A program made the translations under genes and the position numbers. This document shows, piece after piece, positions 49,569 through 58,865 of a stretch of 64,000 nucleotides of DNA (its first letter is position 1; each line of letters opens with the position of its first letter). The notes beneath the pieces were generated by a model that made no database searches, was not told the DNA's origin, and saw only the letters and a program-made list of their open reading frames with translations. The DNA comes from Pantoea agglomerans. Lineage in GTDB: Bacteria; Pseudomonadota; Gammaproteobacteria; Enterobacterales; Enterobacteriaceae. The DNA lies in the NCBI RefSeq assembly GCF_020149765.1, contig NZ_CP083809.1, positions 558,001 through 622,000 of the forward strand, read 5' to 3'.

Positions 49569-50888
49569 ATGAGTCACACTCCGTCTTTACAAAAGCCTCA
49601 GGGCAGCGCTCGAACCATTTTCAACGTTACCAGCGGTAACTTCCTTGAAATGTATGACTTTATGGTGTTTGGCTACTACGCCACCGCCATTGCAAAAACC
49701 TTCTTTCCCGGCGACGATCCTTTCGCCTCGCTAATGTTGACCCTGATGACCTTCGGCGCCGGATTCCTGATGCGGCCGCTGGGGGCTATCGTGCTTGGCG
49801 CCTATATCGACCATCACGGCCGCCGCAAAGGGCTGCTGCTGACGCTGGGGCTGATGGCGATCGGTACGCTTACCATCGCGCTGGTGCCGGGCTACGCCAC
49901 GCTGGGCGCCGCCGCGCCGATTCTGATCCTGCTGGGCCGCTTGCTGCAGGGCTTCTCCGCTGGGGTTGAGCTGGGCGGCGTCTCGGTCTATCTGGCGGAA
50001 GTGGCGCCGAAAGGGCGCAAAGGCTTCTTCGTCAGCTGGCAGTCGGGCAGCCAGCAGATTGCGGTGATCTTCGCCGCGCTGCTCGGCCTGCTGCTCAACC
50101 ATCTGCTGGCGAAAGAGGCGGTAACGGAATGGGGCTGGCGTATTCCTTTCGTCGTCGGCTGTATGATCGTGCCCTTTCTCTTCTGGGTCCGCCGCATGCT
50201 GGAAGAGACCGAAGCCTTCAGCCAGCGCAAACAGCATCCGACTATGCGGCAGATTATGCGTTCGCTGGCGAGCAGCTGGGCGCTGGTGCTGGCGGGTATG
50301 CTGATGGTGGTCACCACCACCGTGATGTTCTATATGATCACCGCCTTTACCCCCACCTTCGGCAAAACCGTGCTGATGATGAGCGACAAGCAGAGCTTCC
50401 TGGTGACGCTGTTTGTTGGCGTCTCTAACCTGATCTGGCTGCCGATAATGGGCGCGCTGTCGGACCGCATCGGCCGCCGTCCGCTGCTGATTACCTTTAC
50501 GCTGCTGATGATCGTCACCACCTGGCCGGTGCTGCACTGGCTGGTGGGAGCGCCGACCTTTGCTCATCTGATGGAAGCGGAGCTGTGGCTCTCATTCCTC
50601 TACGCCAGCTATAACGGTGCGATGGTGGTCTACCTGGCGGAGATTATGCCTGCGGAAGTGCGCGCCTCGGGCTTTTCCCTCGCCTATAGCCTGGCGACCG
50701 CGCTGTTCGGCGGCTTTACGCCTGCGGTTTCCAGCTACCTGATCCACGCCACCGGCGATAAGGCGATGCCCGGCGTCTGGCTGACCTTCGCCGCCGTTTG
50801 CGGCCTGATCGGCACGCTGCTGATTGGCCGTATGGTCAGGCAGTACCGCGCGCGCCACAGCGGCGCGGCCGCCAGCGCCTCAGTCTAA
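49569..50888 (+). CDS. CitA-type citrate/tricarballylate proton symporter (MFS)
   Basis: The 439-residue protein has twelve predicted helices and the metabolite:proton symporter signatures of CitA/Tcu[61 protein letters not shown] and [11 protein letters not shown]. It probably imports citrate or a related tricarboxylate with protons. The start follows GGAGAAAAAACGCAGGAAGCC. Its stop overlaps the stop of the convergent CsuE-like gene by three bases, leaving no room for a terminator. Confidence 0.85.
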   Translation: MSHTPSLQKPQGSARTIFNVTSGNFLEMYDFMVFGYYATAIAKTFFPGDDPFASLMLTLMTFGAGFLMRPLGAIVLGAYIDHHGRRKGLLLTLGLMAIGTLTIALVPGYATLGAAAPILILLGRLLQGFSAGVELGGVSVYLAEVAPKGRKGFFVSWQSGSQQIAVIFAALLGLLLNHLLAKEAVTEWGWRIPFVVGCMIVPFLFWVRRMLEETEAFSQRKQHPTMRQIMRSLASSWALVLAGMLMVVTTTVMFYMITAFTPTFGKTVLMMSDKQSFLVTLFVGVSNLIWLPIMGALSDRIGRRPLLITFTLLMIVTTWPVLHWLVGAPTFAHLMEAELWLSFLYASYNGAMVVYLAEIMPAEVRASGFSLAYSLATALFGGFTPAVSSYLIHATGDKAMPGVWLTFAAVCGLIGTLLIGRMVRQYRARHSGAAASASV

Positions 50889-51862
50889 AACGACAGATCC
50901 ACCACCACGCTGTCCGTGTAGCTGCCTGCGGGCGGCGTGGTTTGCGTGGTAAGGATGCGCGCGGTATAGCTGTAGCCGCGCGTCAGTCCATCCGAGCTTA
51001 CGCTGGTGGCGCTGGCGCTGCTGTAGCGTTCGGTGCCGCTCGGCCCCCAGCGGTTGCTGCTGGTTCCCTTGTAAATCTCATAGCTTAACCGGTTAGTGCC
51101 GCTCGCCATCTGGCGCTGCGTGCCGCTGACATAGCTGCCGTTGCTTAATCCCACCGTGTAGGTGCTGCCTTTGCTGCACACCACATTAATGGTCTGCGAC
51201 ACGGCGGAGAAGCTGCCGACCAGCGGTGCGCTGCCGAAGCTGATATTGGGCGCGGTAATGGTGGTGCAGTCGTTGGTGACCACCATGGTAACGGTTATGG
51301 GAATAACGCCGCTGCCGCTCTGCGGCGAGAGGCAGACGTTGCCGACGCCGACGCTGGTGCAGATGTTATAGGTCACCGCCAGGTTAAGCGTGGTGGTGTA
51401 GGTGCCGGCGGCCACCGTCTGGCCCGGCACGCTGCGCAAATAGACCGGAATAGCGAAGTTAAGGCTGCCCAGCAGGCCGGCGAGGTTGACCAGCACCGCC
51501 TGGCTATAGACATAGGCGGCGGCACCAATGGTCAGCTCGGTGGCGCAGGCGCTGTCGACGCAGAGCTGCACCGGAATATTATCGCTGCCGGTGTCACCGC
51601 TGCGCTTGAGGGTGCCGCGCGTGCCGCTGACGCTGGTGGCGCCGGTTAGCTGGAAGGTGATCTGGTTATTGCCCAGCAGCGAGAGCGACGAGCCGGACCC
51701 GCAGTTGACGTTGGCGTTGGTCGAGGTCGCCTGCGCCGTAGTGTTAACCACAAAGGTAGTGACCGACCCAAAGCTGGCGGTGGAGCTGGGCAGGGCGCAG
51801 GCGGCGCGCGACAGCGTCGGAAAGAGCGCCAGCAGCGCCAGCAGCAGCAGGATTTTTTTCAT
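50885..51862 (-). CDS. Csu-type pilus tip adhesin (CsuE-like, two spore-coat-U domains)
   Basis: The 325-residue precursor has a signal peptide ([20 protein letters not shown]) and two spore-coat-protein-U (SCPU) domains, residues about 21-165 and 175-325. Each has the ending AGTYT or [14 protein letters not shown]. Two-domain SCPU proteins cap archaic Csu pili and bind hydrophobic surfaces. Cysteines are paired as expected (CALPSST ... VNCGSG). It overlaps the usher stop by ATGA and is the last gene of the operon. Confidence 0.85.
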   Translation of the reverse strand: MKKILLLLALLALFPTLSRAACALPSSTASFGSVTTFVVNTTAQATSTNANVNCGSGSSLSLLGNNQITFQLTGATSVSGTRGTLKRSGDTGSDNIPVQLCVDSACATELTIGAAAYVYSQAVLVNLAGLLGSLNFAIPVYLRSVPGQTVAAGTYTTTLNLAVTYNICTSVGVGNVCLSPQSGSGVIPITVTMVVTNDCTTITAPNISFGSAPLVGSFSAVSQTINVVCSKGSTYTVGLSNGSYVSGTQRQMASGTNRLSYEIYKGTSSNRWGPSGTERYSSASATSVSSDGLTRGYSYTARILTTQTTPPAGSYTDSVVVDLSF

Positions 51863-54309
51863 GGCGTAATCCCTGAGGTAGAGTTATCGGCACTGGGCGT
51901 CGGCGCGCCTGCGGGGCGCGGCGGCAGCGGACAGATAATGGGCCCATAGGTCTTCAGCGCCTGCGGCTGGCCGCTGGCGATGGTCAGCTCGGCGCTGCAG
52001 CTGCGGCCGTCCGGTGTGGTGACGCGCATCGGATTGCTGGCGCGCAGATTTTCCAGCCAGGCGATGCCGTCCCAGCCGATATACCCGGTCGCCTCGCCGT
52101 CGCGCAGCACCTGACTGGAGACCGGCAGCGGCTGGCCGTCGGCATCCTGCAGGATCACGCTGGCGGCGCGCAGCTTCTCTACCGGGAAGTGCAGCAGATA
52201 GCCGCTCTGGCGTTTCACCGCAAAGCGCTGCTCGACGTTGGGCGTCGTCATATCGGCGGGCAGATCGAGCGTGTCGATATCGTACTTCGCCGGATAGTAG
52301 CTGCTGATTGAGGGCACCAGCAGATAGCCGTTGCGGTCGGTACGTCCCATTGACTGATTCTCATAGCGCACGTTGACGTCGGGGTAGCTGGTTTTCACCA
52401 CCACGAAAGCGTCATTAATGGCGTTGGCGGCGAAGGTCTGGTTGTCCATCAGCACCAGCGACCCGGTGAGATCCGCCCACTGGGTGTTGTAGTCGTCGTC
52501 GCCGTAGAAGCCCGCCGAGGTGTCGATTTTGTTATTGCGCCAGCGCAGGCTTCCCTGGCGGTAGTCGCCGCTGTCGCCGCCCTGATGCGCCCAGGAGGCG
52601 TCCCAGGCGAAGCCGCCATCGCTCGGCATCGAGCGCGAAAGGTAGAGGCGCTGATTATTCTCACCCTGTTGGTCGCGCTCCATGCTTACCGAGGCGCTGC
52701 CGTGCTCGCCGAACGGGATCACCAGTGAAATTGCGCCGCTCCATGCGCCCTGCTGCTGGTCGCGGCTGGCGGAGACGTAGAGGCTTGAGTTGCCCCACAG
52801 GTTTTTGCTCCAGGAGAGGTTAAGCAGCCGCGTATGCTGGCCGTCGCCGCCGCTGATATCAATCCAGGCGGCGCCCAGGCTGCCGTACTGGCTCAGCGAC
52901 AGGCTGGCGTTATACTGGGCGCTGCGGCGCGCCAGGCTGTAGGTGGTATTGCTGGTATCGCTGTTGCCGCTGCGGCTGCTGAGCAGGGCGAGATTGCCGA
53001 ACTCGCGGCTGCGCAGAATATGCTGCGTGCCGATGCTGAACCAGCTGTTGTTGTACTGGTAGCCCCAGCTGTACTGCCTGCCGCCTGCACCGTTCATCTG
53101 GCTTTGCGCCGCCGCGCCGTTCAGCACGCCGAAGCTGCCGACGCGAAACATCGCGCCCGCGCCGCCCATCGCCAGGCTGTCGCTCCCTTCGGCATGGGTT
53201 TCCAGCGTCAGCCAGTCGGTGGCGCCGTAGCGCAGCGAGCCGCTCGCCGCCGCCTCGCCGTAATCGAAATTGTGAATGCCGTAGTTATCGCGAAACGCCC
53301 CGGCGGAAACCGAGTAGTCGCTCAGGCCCGCCTTCAGCAGCGTGCTGGAGACATAGAAGGGCAGCGTCGTCGTCACCTGACGCCCCACCGCGTCGGTGGT
53401 GGTGATCACCGCATCGCCCGCGCCGTTGACGAAAGGCACGTTGGTCAGCGACCAGGGCCCCGGCTGCACGTTCGCCTGGCTGGAGCGGTAGCCGTTGATA
53501 AAGAGATCGACGGTGGAGGGCACCGCCGCCTGGCCGGAGAAGGCGGGCAGCGGATAGGTCACCAGATCGGGCCGCACGCTAAAATCGCGCCCGACCTGTA
53601 TCCCGCCGAGGCGCACGCTGTTGCTCCAGCTCAGCGCGTCGGTGGTGAGATCGCCAGCGCGCCAGCTGACCACGTTGTTCTCATCTTCGTTGCTCCACCA
53701 GGTGTCGTAGCGGATATAGCCATCATCCTGCGCGGGCGCGCGGCCCTCTATCTGCTGCTGCCAGACGCCGTTGCTGGAAAACTGGCCAGCGGCCCCGAAA
53801 AAGCGCAGCTCGTTCCAGGCGGAAAGGCGGGTGCCCGCGTTGGTGGTGCGCGTGGCGTAGAGGTCGTAATTGAACAGCGCGCCGGTGGTGGCGCGGCCCG
53901 GATAGCGCGGCCCGTTCTGCGCCTCGCCAATCACCTGACCGGGGAGCCAGGCGGGCGGCACCGTCAGCAGCAGCCGCTGCCGGGCATCGTCATAATTCGC
54001 GCTGACCTCGGGCCACTGGCTGACGTCCACCAGCTGCGGACCCGGCAGTTTTTCCGCGGGGATGCCGGCGCGCTGCAGGTCGCCGGCGCGCACCAGCAGG
54101 TGGCCGTCGCGTCGCTCTACCGGCACGATAGCGCCACCATCGCGCTGGTTGACCACCAGCTCCAGCATATAGCGCTGGCCAGTGCCGCTGTTATCCAGCG
54201 ACGGCGGCGGCGGCAGCGACGAAAAGGTCTCCGCCAGCGCGGCGGCCGGCGTCAGACAGGCGCAGACGCTGGCCACCGCCAGCGCGCAGGGGTGAAGAGC
54301 GCGCGGCAT
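51859..54309 (-). CDS. Archaic chaperone-usher pilus outer-membrane usher (CsuD-like)
   Basis: The 816-residue protein has a signal peptide, a PapC N-domain (residues about 45-165), and a 24-strand beta-barrel (typical motifs NGYRSSQANVQPGPWSLTN, DAVGRQVTTTLPFYVSSTLL, LLVPSISSYYPAKYDID). C-terminal domains follow (SCSAELTIASGQ). It is shorter than gamma-type ushers, as is typical of the Csu type. It begins directly after the chaperone stop (TAAATG) and overlaps the adhesin start. Confidence 0.9.
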   Translation of the reverse strand: MPRALHPCALAVASVCACLTPAAALAETFSSLPPPPSLDNSGTGQRYMLELVVNQRDGGAIVPVERRDGHLLVRAGDLQRAGIPAEKLPGPQLVDVSQWPEVSANYDDARQRLLLTVPPAWLPGQVIGEAQNGPRYPGRATTGALFNYDLYATRTTNAGTRLSAWNELRFFGAAGQFSSNGVWQQQIEGRAPAQDDGYIRYDTWWSNEDENNVVSWRAGDLTTDALSWSNSVRLGGIQVGRDFSVRPDLVTYPLPAFSGQAAVPSTVDLFINGYRSSQANVQPGPWSLTNVPFVNGAGDAVITTTDAVGRQVTTTLPFYVSSTLLKAGLSDYSVSAGAFRDNYGIHNFDYGEAAASGSLRYGATDWLTLETHAEGSDSLAMGGAGAMFRVGSFGVLNGAAAQSQMNGAGGRQYSWGYQYNNSWFSIGTQHILRSREFGNLALLSSRSGNSDTSNTTYSLARRSAQYNASLSLSQYGSLGAAWIDISGGDGQHTRLLNLSWSKNLWGNSSLYVSASRDQQQGAWSGAISLVIPFGEHGSASVSMERDQQGENNQRLYLSRSMPSDGGFAWDASWAHQGGDSGDYRQGSLRWRNNKIDTSAGFYGDDDYNTQWADLTGSLVLMDNQTFAANAINDAFVVVKTSYPDVNVRYENQSMGRTDRNGYLLVPSISSYYPAKYDIDTLDLPADMTTPNVEQRFAVKRQSGYLLHFPVEKLRAASVILQDADGQPLPVSSQVLRDGEATGYIGWDGIAWLENLRASNPMRVTTPDGRSCSAELTIASGQPQALKTYGPIICPLPPRPAGAPTPSADNSTSGITP

Positions 54310-54999
54310 TTAGCGGCCGGGCGCGCTGCGCCACGCGCCGGCGTTGGTGTCCGCCGTTAACTGGCCGTTAACCGCGCTTTTCAGCGGCCAGCGGTTTTCG
54401 CTGCGCGCCAGCACGTAGCCGAACAGGCCGTCCCCCAGCTTGCGTCCGCCAACGGCAACGTTGCTGAGGCGCGCGTGGCCGCTGCCGCGATTGGTGAGCA
54501 GCAGCCAGGGGCGGCCGCCTTCGCTCACCTGCCGCCAGCTCAGCTCCGGCTTCGCCGCGTCGCGCGTCAGCCCCTCGCCGTAGACAAACAGCGGCACCGA
54601 GTAGCGCATTTGAAAATTGAGGCCCGCCTGGTTTTCGCCCGGCGTGCGCGGCGTCGGGATCTCATCAAGCACCACGCGGTAGGCCAGCTCCTGGCCCGCG
54701 CCGGGCGGCGTCTGCTTAATCAGGCGCACCAGCTGCTTTTTGCCCGGTTCGATGCGCACCAGCGGCGGGCTGGCGACAATGCTCTGCTGGGTGGCGTACT
54801 GCTCTTTGCCGCCGATCTGCTGCCAGCTAAAGATGCGCACCTGCATCAGCGTGGTGACGCTGCCGCGATTTTCCAGCCACAGCTCGCTCGCTTTCTCATC
54901 CGGGTTGATGCTGGGATCGATCGGCCAGATCATCAGCGAATTTGCCGCCTGAACGCTGGTCGTCAGCAGGGAAACAAACAACAACAGGGCGCGCATCAT
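54310..54999 (-). CDS. Archaic pilus periplasmic chaperone (CsuC-like)
   Basis: The 229-residue precursor has a signal peptide ending SVQAAN and the two immunoglobulin-like domains of pilus chaperones, with the subunit-binding motif RIEPGKKQLVRLIKQ and SVPLFVYGEG. ATG at 54999 follows AAGGAGAACGTTG; a TTG at 55002 is in frame but unlikely. It lies 24 bp downstream of the minor pilin gene and abuts the usher gene. Confidence 0.88.
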   Translation of the reverse strand: MMRALLLFVSLLTTSVQAANSLMIWPIDPSINPDEKASELWLENRGSVTTLMQVRIFSWQQIGGKEQYATQQSIVASPPLVRIEPGKKQLVRLIKQTPPGAGQELAYRVVLDEIPTPRTPGENQAGLNFQMRYSVPLFVYGEGLTRDAAKPELSWRQVSEGGRPWLLLTNRGSGHARLSNVAVGGRKLGDGLFGYVLARSENRWPLKSAVNGQLTADTNAGAWRSAPGR

Positions 55000-55023
55000 C
55001 AACGTTCTCCTTTAAGCATGCGG

Positions 55024-55539
55024 CTACCAGCTCAGCGTCACGGTCAGCGTGTCGGTGTAGACGCCGGCGCGCGTCGGGCCGGGCAGCTTCAGCAGGCCGT
55101 AAATCGGCAACGTAATGTTACTGGCATTGCTGTAGCTCAGCGCGACGGGGCTGTTCACCGGAATGGCGGTGGTCTGGCTGGCGTTGGTATAGAGGGTGTA
55201 GGGCACGGTATTGGTATTGCTGGTGTGCTTCAGGTTGCGCGTCGTGGTGTAGTTGCTGCCGCCGCTGATGCTCATGCTCAGCGTGGTGCCAGGGGTGCAG
55301 GCGAGCGTAATGGTGCTGCTCTGCACGAAGCTGGCGCTGACGCTGTTGCTGGCAACGCCTGACTGCGAGCCGAAATTAAGCGTGCCGAAGACGCCGGTAT
55401 TGCTACCGGAGACGACGCAGCCCGCCACGATGGAAGCTGAGACTTGAAACGTGCTGGTGGGCAGGCTCCAGGCGCTAAGACTTCCTGTCAGCAGGGGCAG
55501 CGCGCAGATCAGCCCGCGCACAGCGCGCGACGCAGCCAC
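55024..55539 (-). CDS. Spore-coat-U domain pilin subunit (minor or second Csu pilin)
   Basis: The 171-residue precursor has an N-terminal signal (cleavage near SLSAWS or ASAS) and a single SCPU domain (GCVVSGSNTGVFGTLNFGSQ; ending AGVYTDTLTVTLSW) with the conserved disulphide cysteines. The start is a GTG at 55539 preceded by CAGGAGTATTCGG. It lies 22 bp downstream of the first pilin gene. It likely corresponds to CsuA or CsuB; only one such minor subunit is present here, whereas Acinetobacter has two. Confidence 0.82.
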   Translation of the reverse strand: MAASRAVRGLICALPLLTGSLSAWSLPTSTFQVSASIVAGCVVSGSNTGVFGTLNFGSQSGVASNSVSASFVQSSTITLACTPGTTLSMSISGGSNYTTTRNLKHTSNTNTVPYTLYTNASQTTAIPVNSPVALSYSNASNITLPIYGLLKLPGPTRAGVYTDTLTVTLSW

Positions 55540-55561
55540 CCGAATACTCCTGACCGCGCGA

Positions 55562-56131
55562 TCAGTAATTCACGGCGACGTTAATGGTGTCGGTGTAGGT
55601 GCCTGCCGGGATCAGCGGGTTGAAGCCGCCGCCCACGACGCGGCCGTAAATCGCGTAGTTGGTGCCCAGCGTGGGATCGGTAGTGCCGCTGGCGGCGATA
55701 TTGGTGTTGTTGGCGATAGCGGTGGTAAAGGCCGCGTCGCTGTAGAGGGTATAGGCGATCCCCTGGGTGTTGTTGGAGCCGAGGATCAGATAGCGCGGCT
55801 GGCCGGAAACCGTGCCGAAAACGGTGGCGGGCGCCTCATTGCTGCTGGTCACCTGCACGTTATAGGTCTGGCCGGTGGTGCAGCGCACGTAGATGCCGTT
55901 GCCGGACGCGCCGACCAGCGTGGCGTTCAGGGTATCAAAGGTCGCCGCGCTGCTGCCGAAGTTCAGGGTACCGAAGTTAACGCCGGTCGTGGCGGACTGG
56001 CCGTTCACCAGGCAGCCGGTGGTCAGCGTCAGGGTGGCATTGATTGTTCCTGTTGTGGTGGCGGCAAAAGTCACAGCAGGGAGTGCCGAAGTCAGGCCCG
56101 CAGCGGCTAACAGAAAAAGCTTGAGTTTCAT
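55562..56131 (-). CDS. Major Csu-type pilin (CsuA/B-like, spore-coat-U domain)
   Basis: The 189-residue precursor has a signal peptide (MKLKLFLLAAAGLTSALPAV, cleavage near TFAATTT) and an SCPU domain with GCLVNGQSATTGVNFGTLNF near the N-terminus and AGTYTDTINVAVNY at the end. It has paired cysteines and abundant Thr/Gly/Asn, as in archaic pilins. It is the first gene of the five-gene operon and the best candidate for the shaft subunit. Confidence 0.85.
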   Translation of the reverse strand: MKLKLFLLAAAGLTSALPAVTFAATTTGTINATLTLTTGCLVNGQSATTGVNFGTLNFGSSAATFDTLNATLVGASGNGIYVRCTTGQTYNVQVTSSNEAPATVFGTVSGQPRYLILGSNNTQGIAYTLYSDAAFTTAIANNTNIAASGTTDPTLGTNYAIYGRVVGGGFNPLIPAGTYTDTINVAVNY

Positions 56132-56664
56132 AATTAATCCTTACCGATTATTCAGAGTCAGTGCTTTTTCGCCCGGTGATTAATGATGAAATCAAGCAAG
56201 GTCTGGCGACCGCGGCTCCGGCAAGGCAGGTAATGGCGCCTCGTCCTGAGGATAATCTCAGCTTTGAGCTAAGTATTTTTTATAAATTTTACTTAATATA
56301 GAGCAGCGTGCAAGCGCCGGTGAAGCGATACCGGAAATTTTCCTTAATCAATTCGCCTTTCAGGGCGATAAACCTGTAATACCAATACTTTGTCTCATAT
56401 AAAAAAAAGCAAAGCGCGGGGTATTTTGCCCCCTACCGCCGCCTCGTTAACAGTGATATGTTCGTGCATTAATCAGGTCCAGTTACCCTTTTATCTATCG
56501 AGCAGGAAAAATCTTAATCAGGTTCCGCCGCTGTCGGGAGCGCGCTAAACGGCCCTGAAAATAATAAACTGCACGGCTGACCTCTTTTTATCCGTCTGTT
56601 TTTTTGACGTCGTTTTCGATTACAACACAGCGTCTGCCCACGGGCGGGCCGTGAGGAGTTGCAC
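56132..56664. other. AT-richer intergenic region between the pilus operon and the first c-di-GMP gene
   Basis: The 533 bp are distinctly AT-rich compared with the surroundings and hold the divergent promoters of both units. No gene was recognised. On the minus strand a hairpin-like GGGGCAAAATACCCC is followed by GCGCTTTGC and T8 (around 56400-56435), which could be a leader terminator of the pilus operon or of a small RNA. AT-rich upstream DNA is common for H-NS-silenced fimbrial genes. Confidence 0.4.
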
Positions 56665-58710
56665 ATGCTGCTGGTCACCTGGGACTGCGCCCTGGTTGGC
56701 GTTTCGCTGATCGTCGCTTTTATTGCCGCGTTCACCGCGCTGGATACGGCAGGGCGCGTCGCGGTGTCGCAAGGCTGGATGGCGCGGATATGGCTGCTGG
56801 CCGGCGGCATGGCGATGGGCATCGGCATCTGGGCGATGCACTTTATCGGCATGCTGGCGATGAGGATGCCGATGCGCTACGACACCGGGCTGACGGTGCT
56901 GTCGCTGCTGGCGGCCTGCCTCGCCTGCATACTGGCGTTTGCGCAGACTCAGCACGGTGGCTTTAGCCGCCGCCGCTGGCTAACCGGCAGCCTTATGCTC
57001 GGCAGCGGGGTAGTGGCGATGCACTATATCGGCATGGGTGCGCTGCTGATCTCTCCCGCGCCGCACTGGCGCTTTTCGCTGGTCGCGCTCTCTCTCGCCA
57101 TCGCTTATCTTGCGTCCGCCGCCGCCCTCTGGCTGGCGTTTCATCTGCGCCAGGGGGAAAAACATCTGCTGACGATGCGCGCGCTCGGCGCGCTGGTGAT
57201 GGGCGTCGCTATCGCCGGCATGCACTACACCGGCATGGCGGCGGCGCAGTTCGATCGCCACAGCATGCCGCTGGCGCAGGGGGTCAGCGGCCAGGGACTG
57301 GCGGTGTGGGTCGCGCTGGGCACGCTCTCTATCCTCGGCTTTACGCTGCTCGCCTCGATGCTGGACGCCCAGCTGCGCGCCGTGCGGCTGGCGCAGCGGC
57401 TGAAGCTGGCGAATCAGGAGCTGCATCAGCTGGCGATGCACGACAATCTCACCGCGCTGCCCAATCGCGTGATGCTGGAGCAGCGGCTGGATGCCGTTCT
57501 CAGCCAGGGGACGCGCGACAGGCCGGGCTTTACCCTGATGTATATGGATCTCGACGGCTTTAAGGCGGTCAACGACACCTGGGGCCACTACGTCGGCGAT
57601 CGCCTGCTGATCGCGGTCGCCGACCGCCTGCGTTGCCAGCTCAGCGACGACGACATGCTGCTGGCGCGCCTCGGCGGCGATGAGTTTGTGCTGCTGACGC
57701 AGGGCAACGAGCCGCGGCAGGCAGCGGCGCTGGCGCAGCGGCTGGTCAAAACCATTGACGAGCCGTTCTCGCTGGATCGTTACCTGCTGCGCGTCTCGCT
57801 CAGCGTCGGCGTCGCGCTCTCGCCGCAGCACGGACGCAGCAAGCAGGAGCTGATGTTTAACGCCGATTCGGCGATGTACCACATCAAGCACAGCGGGCGT
57901 AATGGCTACTGCCTGTTTGAACCGGCGATGAGCGCCAGCGCGCAGCATCAGCTGGCGCTGGCCAACGATCTCTGGCTGGCGCTGGAGCGTCAGGAGATGC
58001 AGCTGTTCTATCAGCCAAAATTCCGCTCCAGCAGCAGCGAACTGATCGGCTTTGAGGCGCTGCTGCGCTGGCAGCACCCGACGCGCGGCCTGCTGATGCC
58101 TGACATTTTCCTGCCGCGCGCGGAGAAGACCGGGCAGATCGTCGCGCTGGGCAACTGGGTGATCAACGAAGCCTGCCGCCAGCTTAAACAGTGGCACAGC
58201 GAAGGACACGCGCACTGGACGGTCTCCGTTAACCTTTCAGCCCTGCAGTTTCATCAGCGCGATCTGCTGGAGACGGTGCGTCAGGCGCTGCTGCGCCATC
58301 AGCTGCCGGGCAGCGCGCTGACGCTGGAGATCACCGAGAGCATCGCCATGCGCGATCCGCAGTTTAGCCAGCAGCGCATCAGCGAGCTGCAACAAATTGC
58401 GGTCAGGGTGGCGATCGACAACTTCGGCATCGGCTACGCTAATCTGCTGCATCTGAAGCACCTCGACGCCAGCGAGCTGAAGATAGACCGCAGCTTTATC
58501 AACAGCCTGCGCGCCGACAGCCAGGACGCCACCGTGGTAAGCGCAATGCTGGCGCTGGCGCAGACGCTTAACCTGCAGATGGTGGCGGAAGGGGTCGAAA
58601 CCGAAGAGCAGCAGACGCTGCTGACCCGGCTGGGTTTTGACGCGCTGCAGGGCTATCTGCTGGGCAAACCCACGCCGGCCGATCGCATCGCCGACTTCGC
58701 TGCGGTCTGA
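56665..58710 (+). CDS. MHYT-GGDEF-EAL membrane protein with altered EAL metal site
   Basis: The 681-residue protein has seven N-terminal membrane helices with three MHYT-type motifs (AMHFIGMLA, AMHYIGMGA, GMHYTGMAA), a GGDEF domain (GGDEF intact, residues 337-341) and an EAL domain (EAL at 464-466). The GGDEF domain could make c-di-GMP; no RxxD inhibitory site is visible. In the EAL domain the loop normally reading DDFGTGYSSL is DNFGIGYANL, so the second metal-binding Asp is Asn586 and phosphodiesterase activity is doubtful. A TTG at 56659 precedes the ATG at 56665, which follows AGGAG. It is a paralogue of the next gene. Confidence 0.85.
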   Translation: MLLVTWDCALVGVSLIVAFIAAFTALDTAGRVAVSQGWMARIWLLAGGMAMGIGIWAMHFIGMLAMRMPMRYDTGLTVLSLLAACLACILAFAQTQHGGFSRRRWLTGSLMLGSGVVAMHYIGMGALLISPAPHWRFSLVALSLAIAYLASAAALWLAFHLRQGEKHLLTMRALGALVMGVAIAGMHYTGMAAAQFDRHSMPLAQGVSGQGLAVWVALGTLSILGFTLLASMLDAQLRAVRLAQRLKLANQELHQLAMHDNLTALPNRVMLEQRLDAVLSQGTRDRPGFTLMYMDLDGFKAVNDTWGHYVGDRLLIAVADRLRCQLSDDDMLLARLGGDEFVLLTQGNEPRQAAALAQRLVKTIDEPFSLDRYLLRVSLSVGVALSPQHGRSKQELMFNADSAMYHIKHSGRNGYCLFEPAMSASAQHQLALANDLWLALERQEMQLFYQPKFRSSSSELIGFEALLRWQHPTRGLLMPDIFLPRAEKTGQIVALGNWVINEACRQLKQWHSEGHAHWTVSVNLSALQFHQRDLLETVRQALLRHQLPGSALTLEITESIAMRDPQFSQQRISELQQIAVRVAIDNFGIGYANLLHLKHLDASELKIDRSFINSLRADSQDATVVSAMLALAQTLNLQMVAEGVETEEQQTLLTRLGFDALQGYLLGKPTPADRIADFAAV

Positions 58711-58865
58711 CGATAGATTTTAACGCTCACAGGCATCGGAACCTTTCATCGTGACGGGCTAATTACCTTTTGCCTTTTGCCGATAACCTGAGCAAATAAT
58801 TCACCCTTGTGACTTTTTCATTACAACGCTATGGCTGCAATTACGCGCCTTCACGGGACTTCACT

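Noticed and set aside
52834..54360. 508-codon plus-strand frame antisense to the usher gene
   Set aside because: Low-complexity Ala/Arg/His composition, no ribosome site and no family resemblance. The usher frame explains the region.
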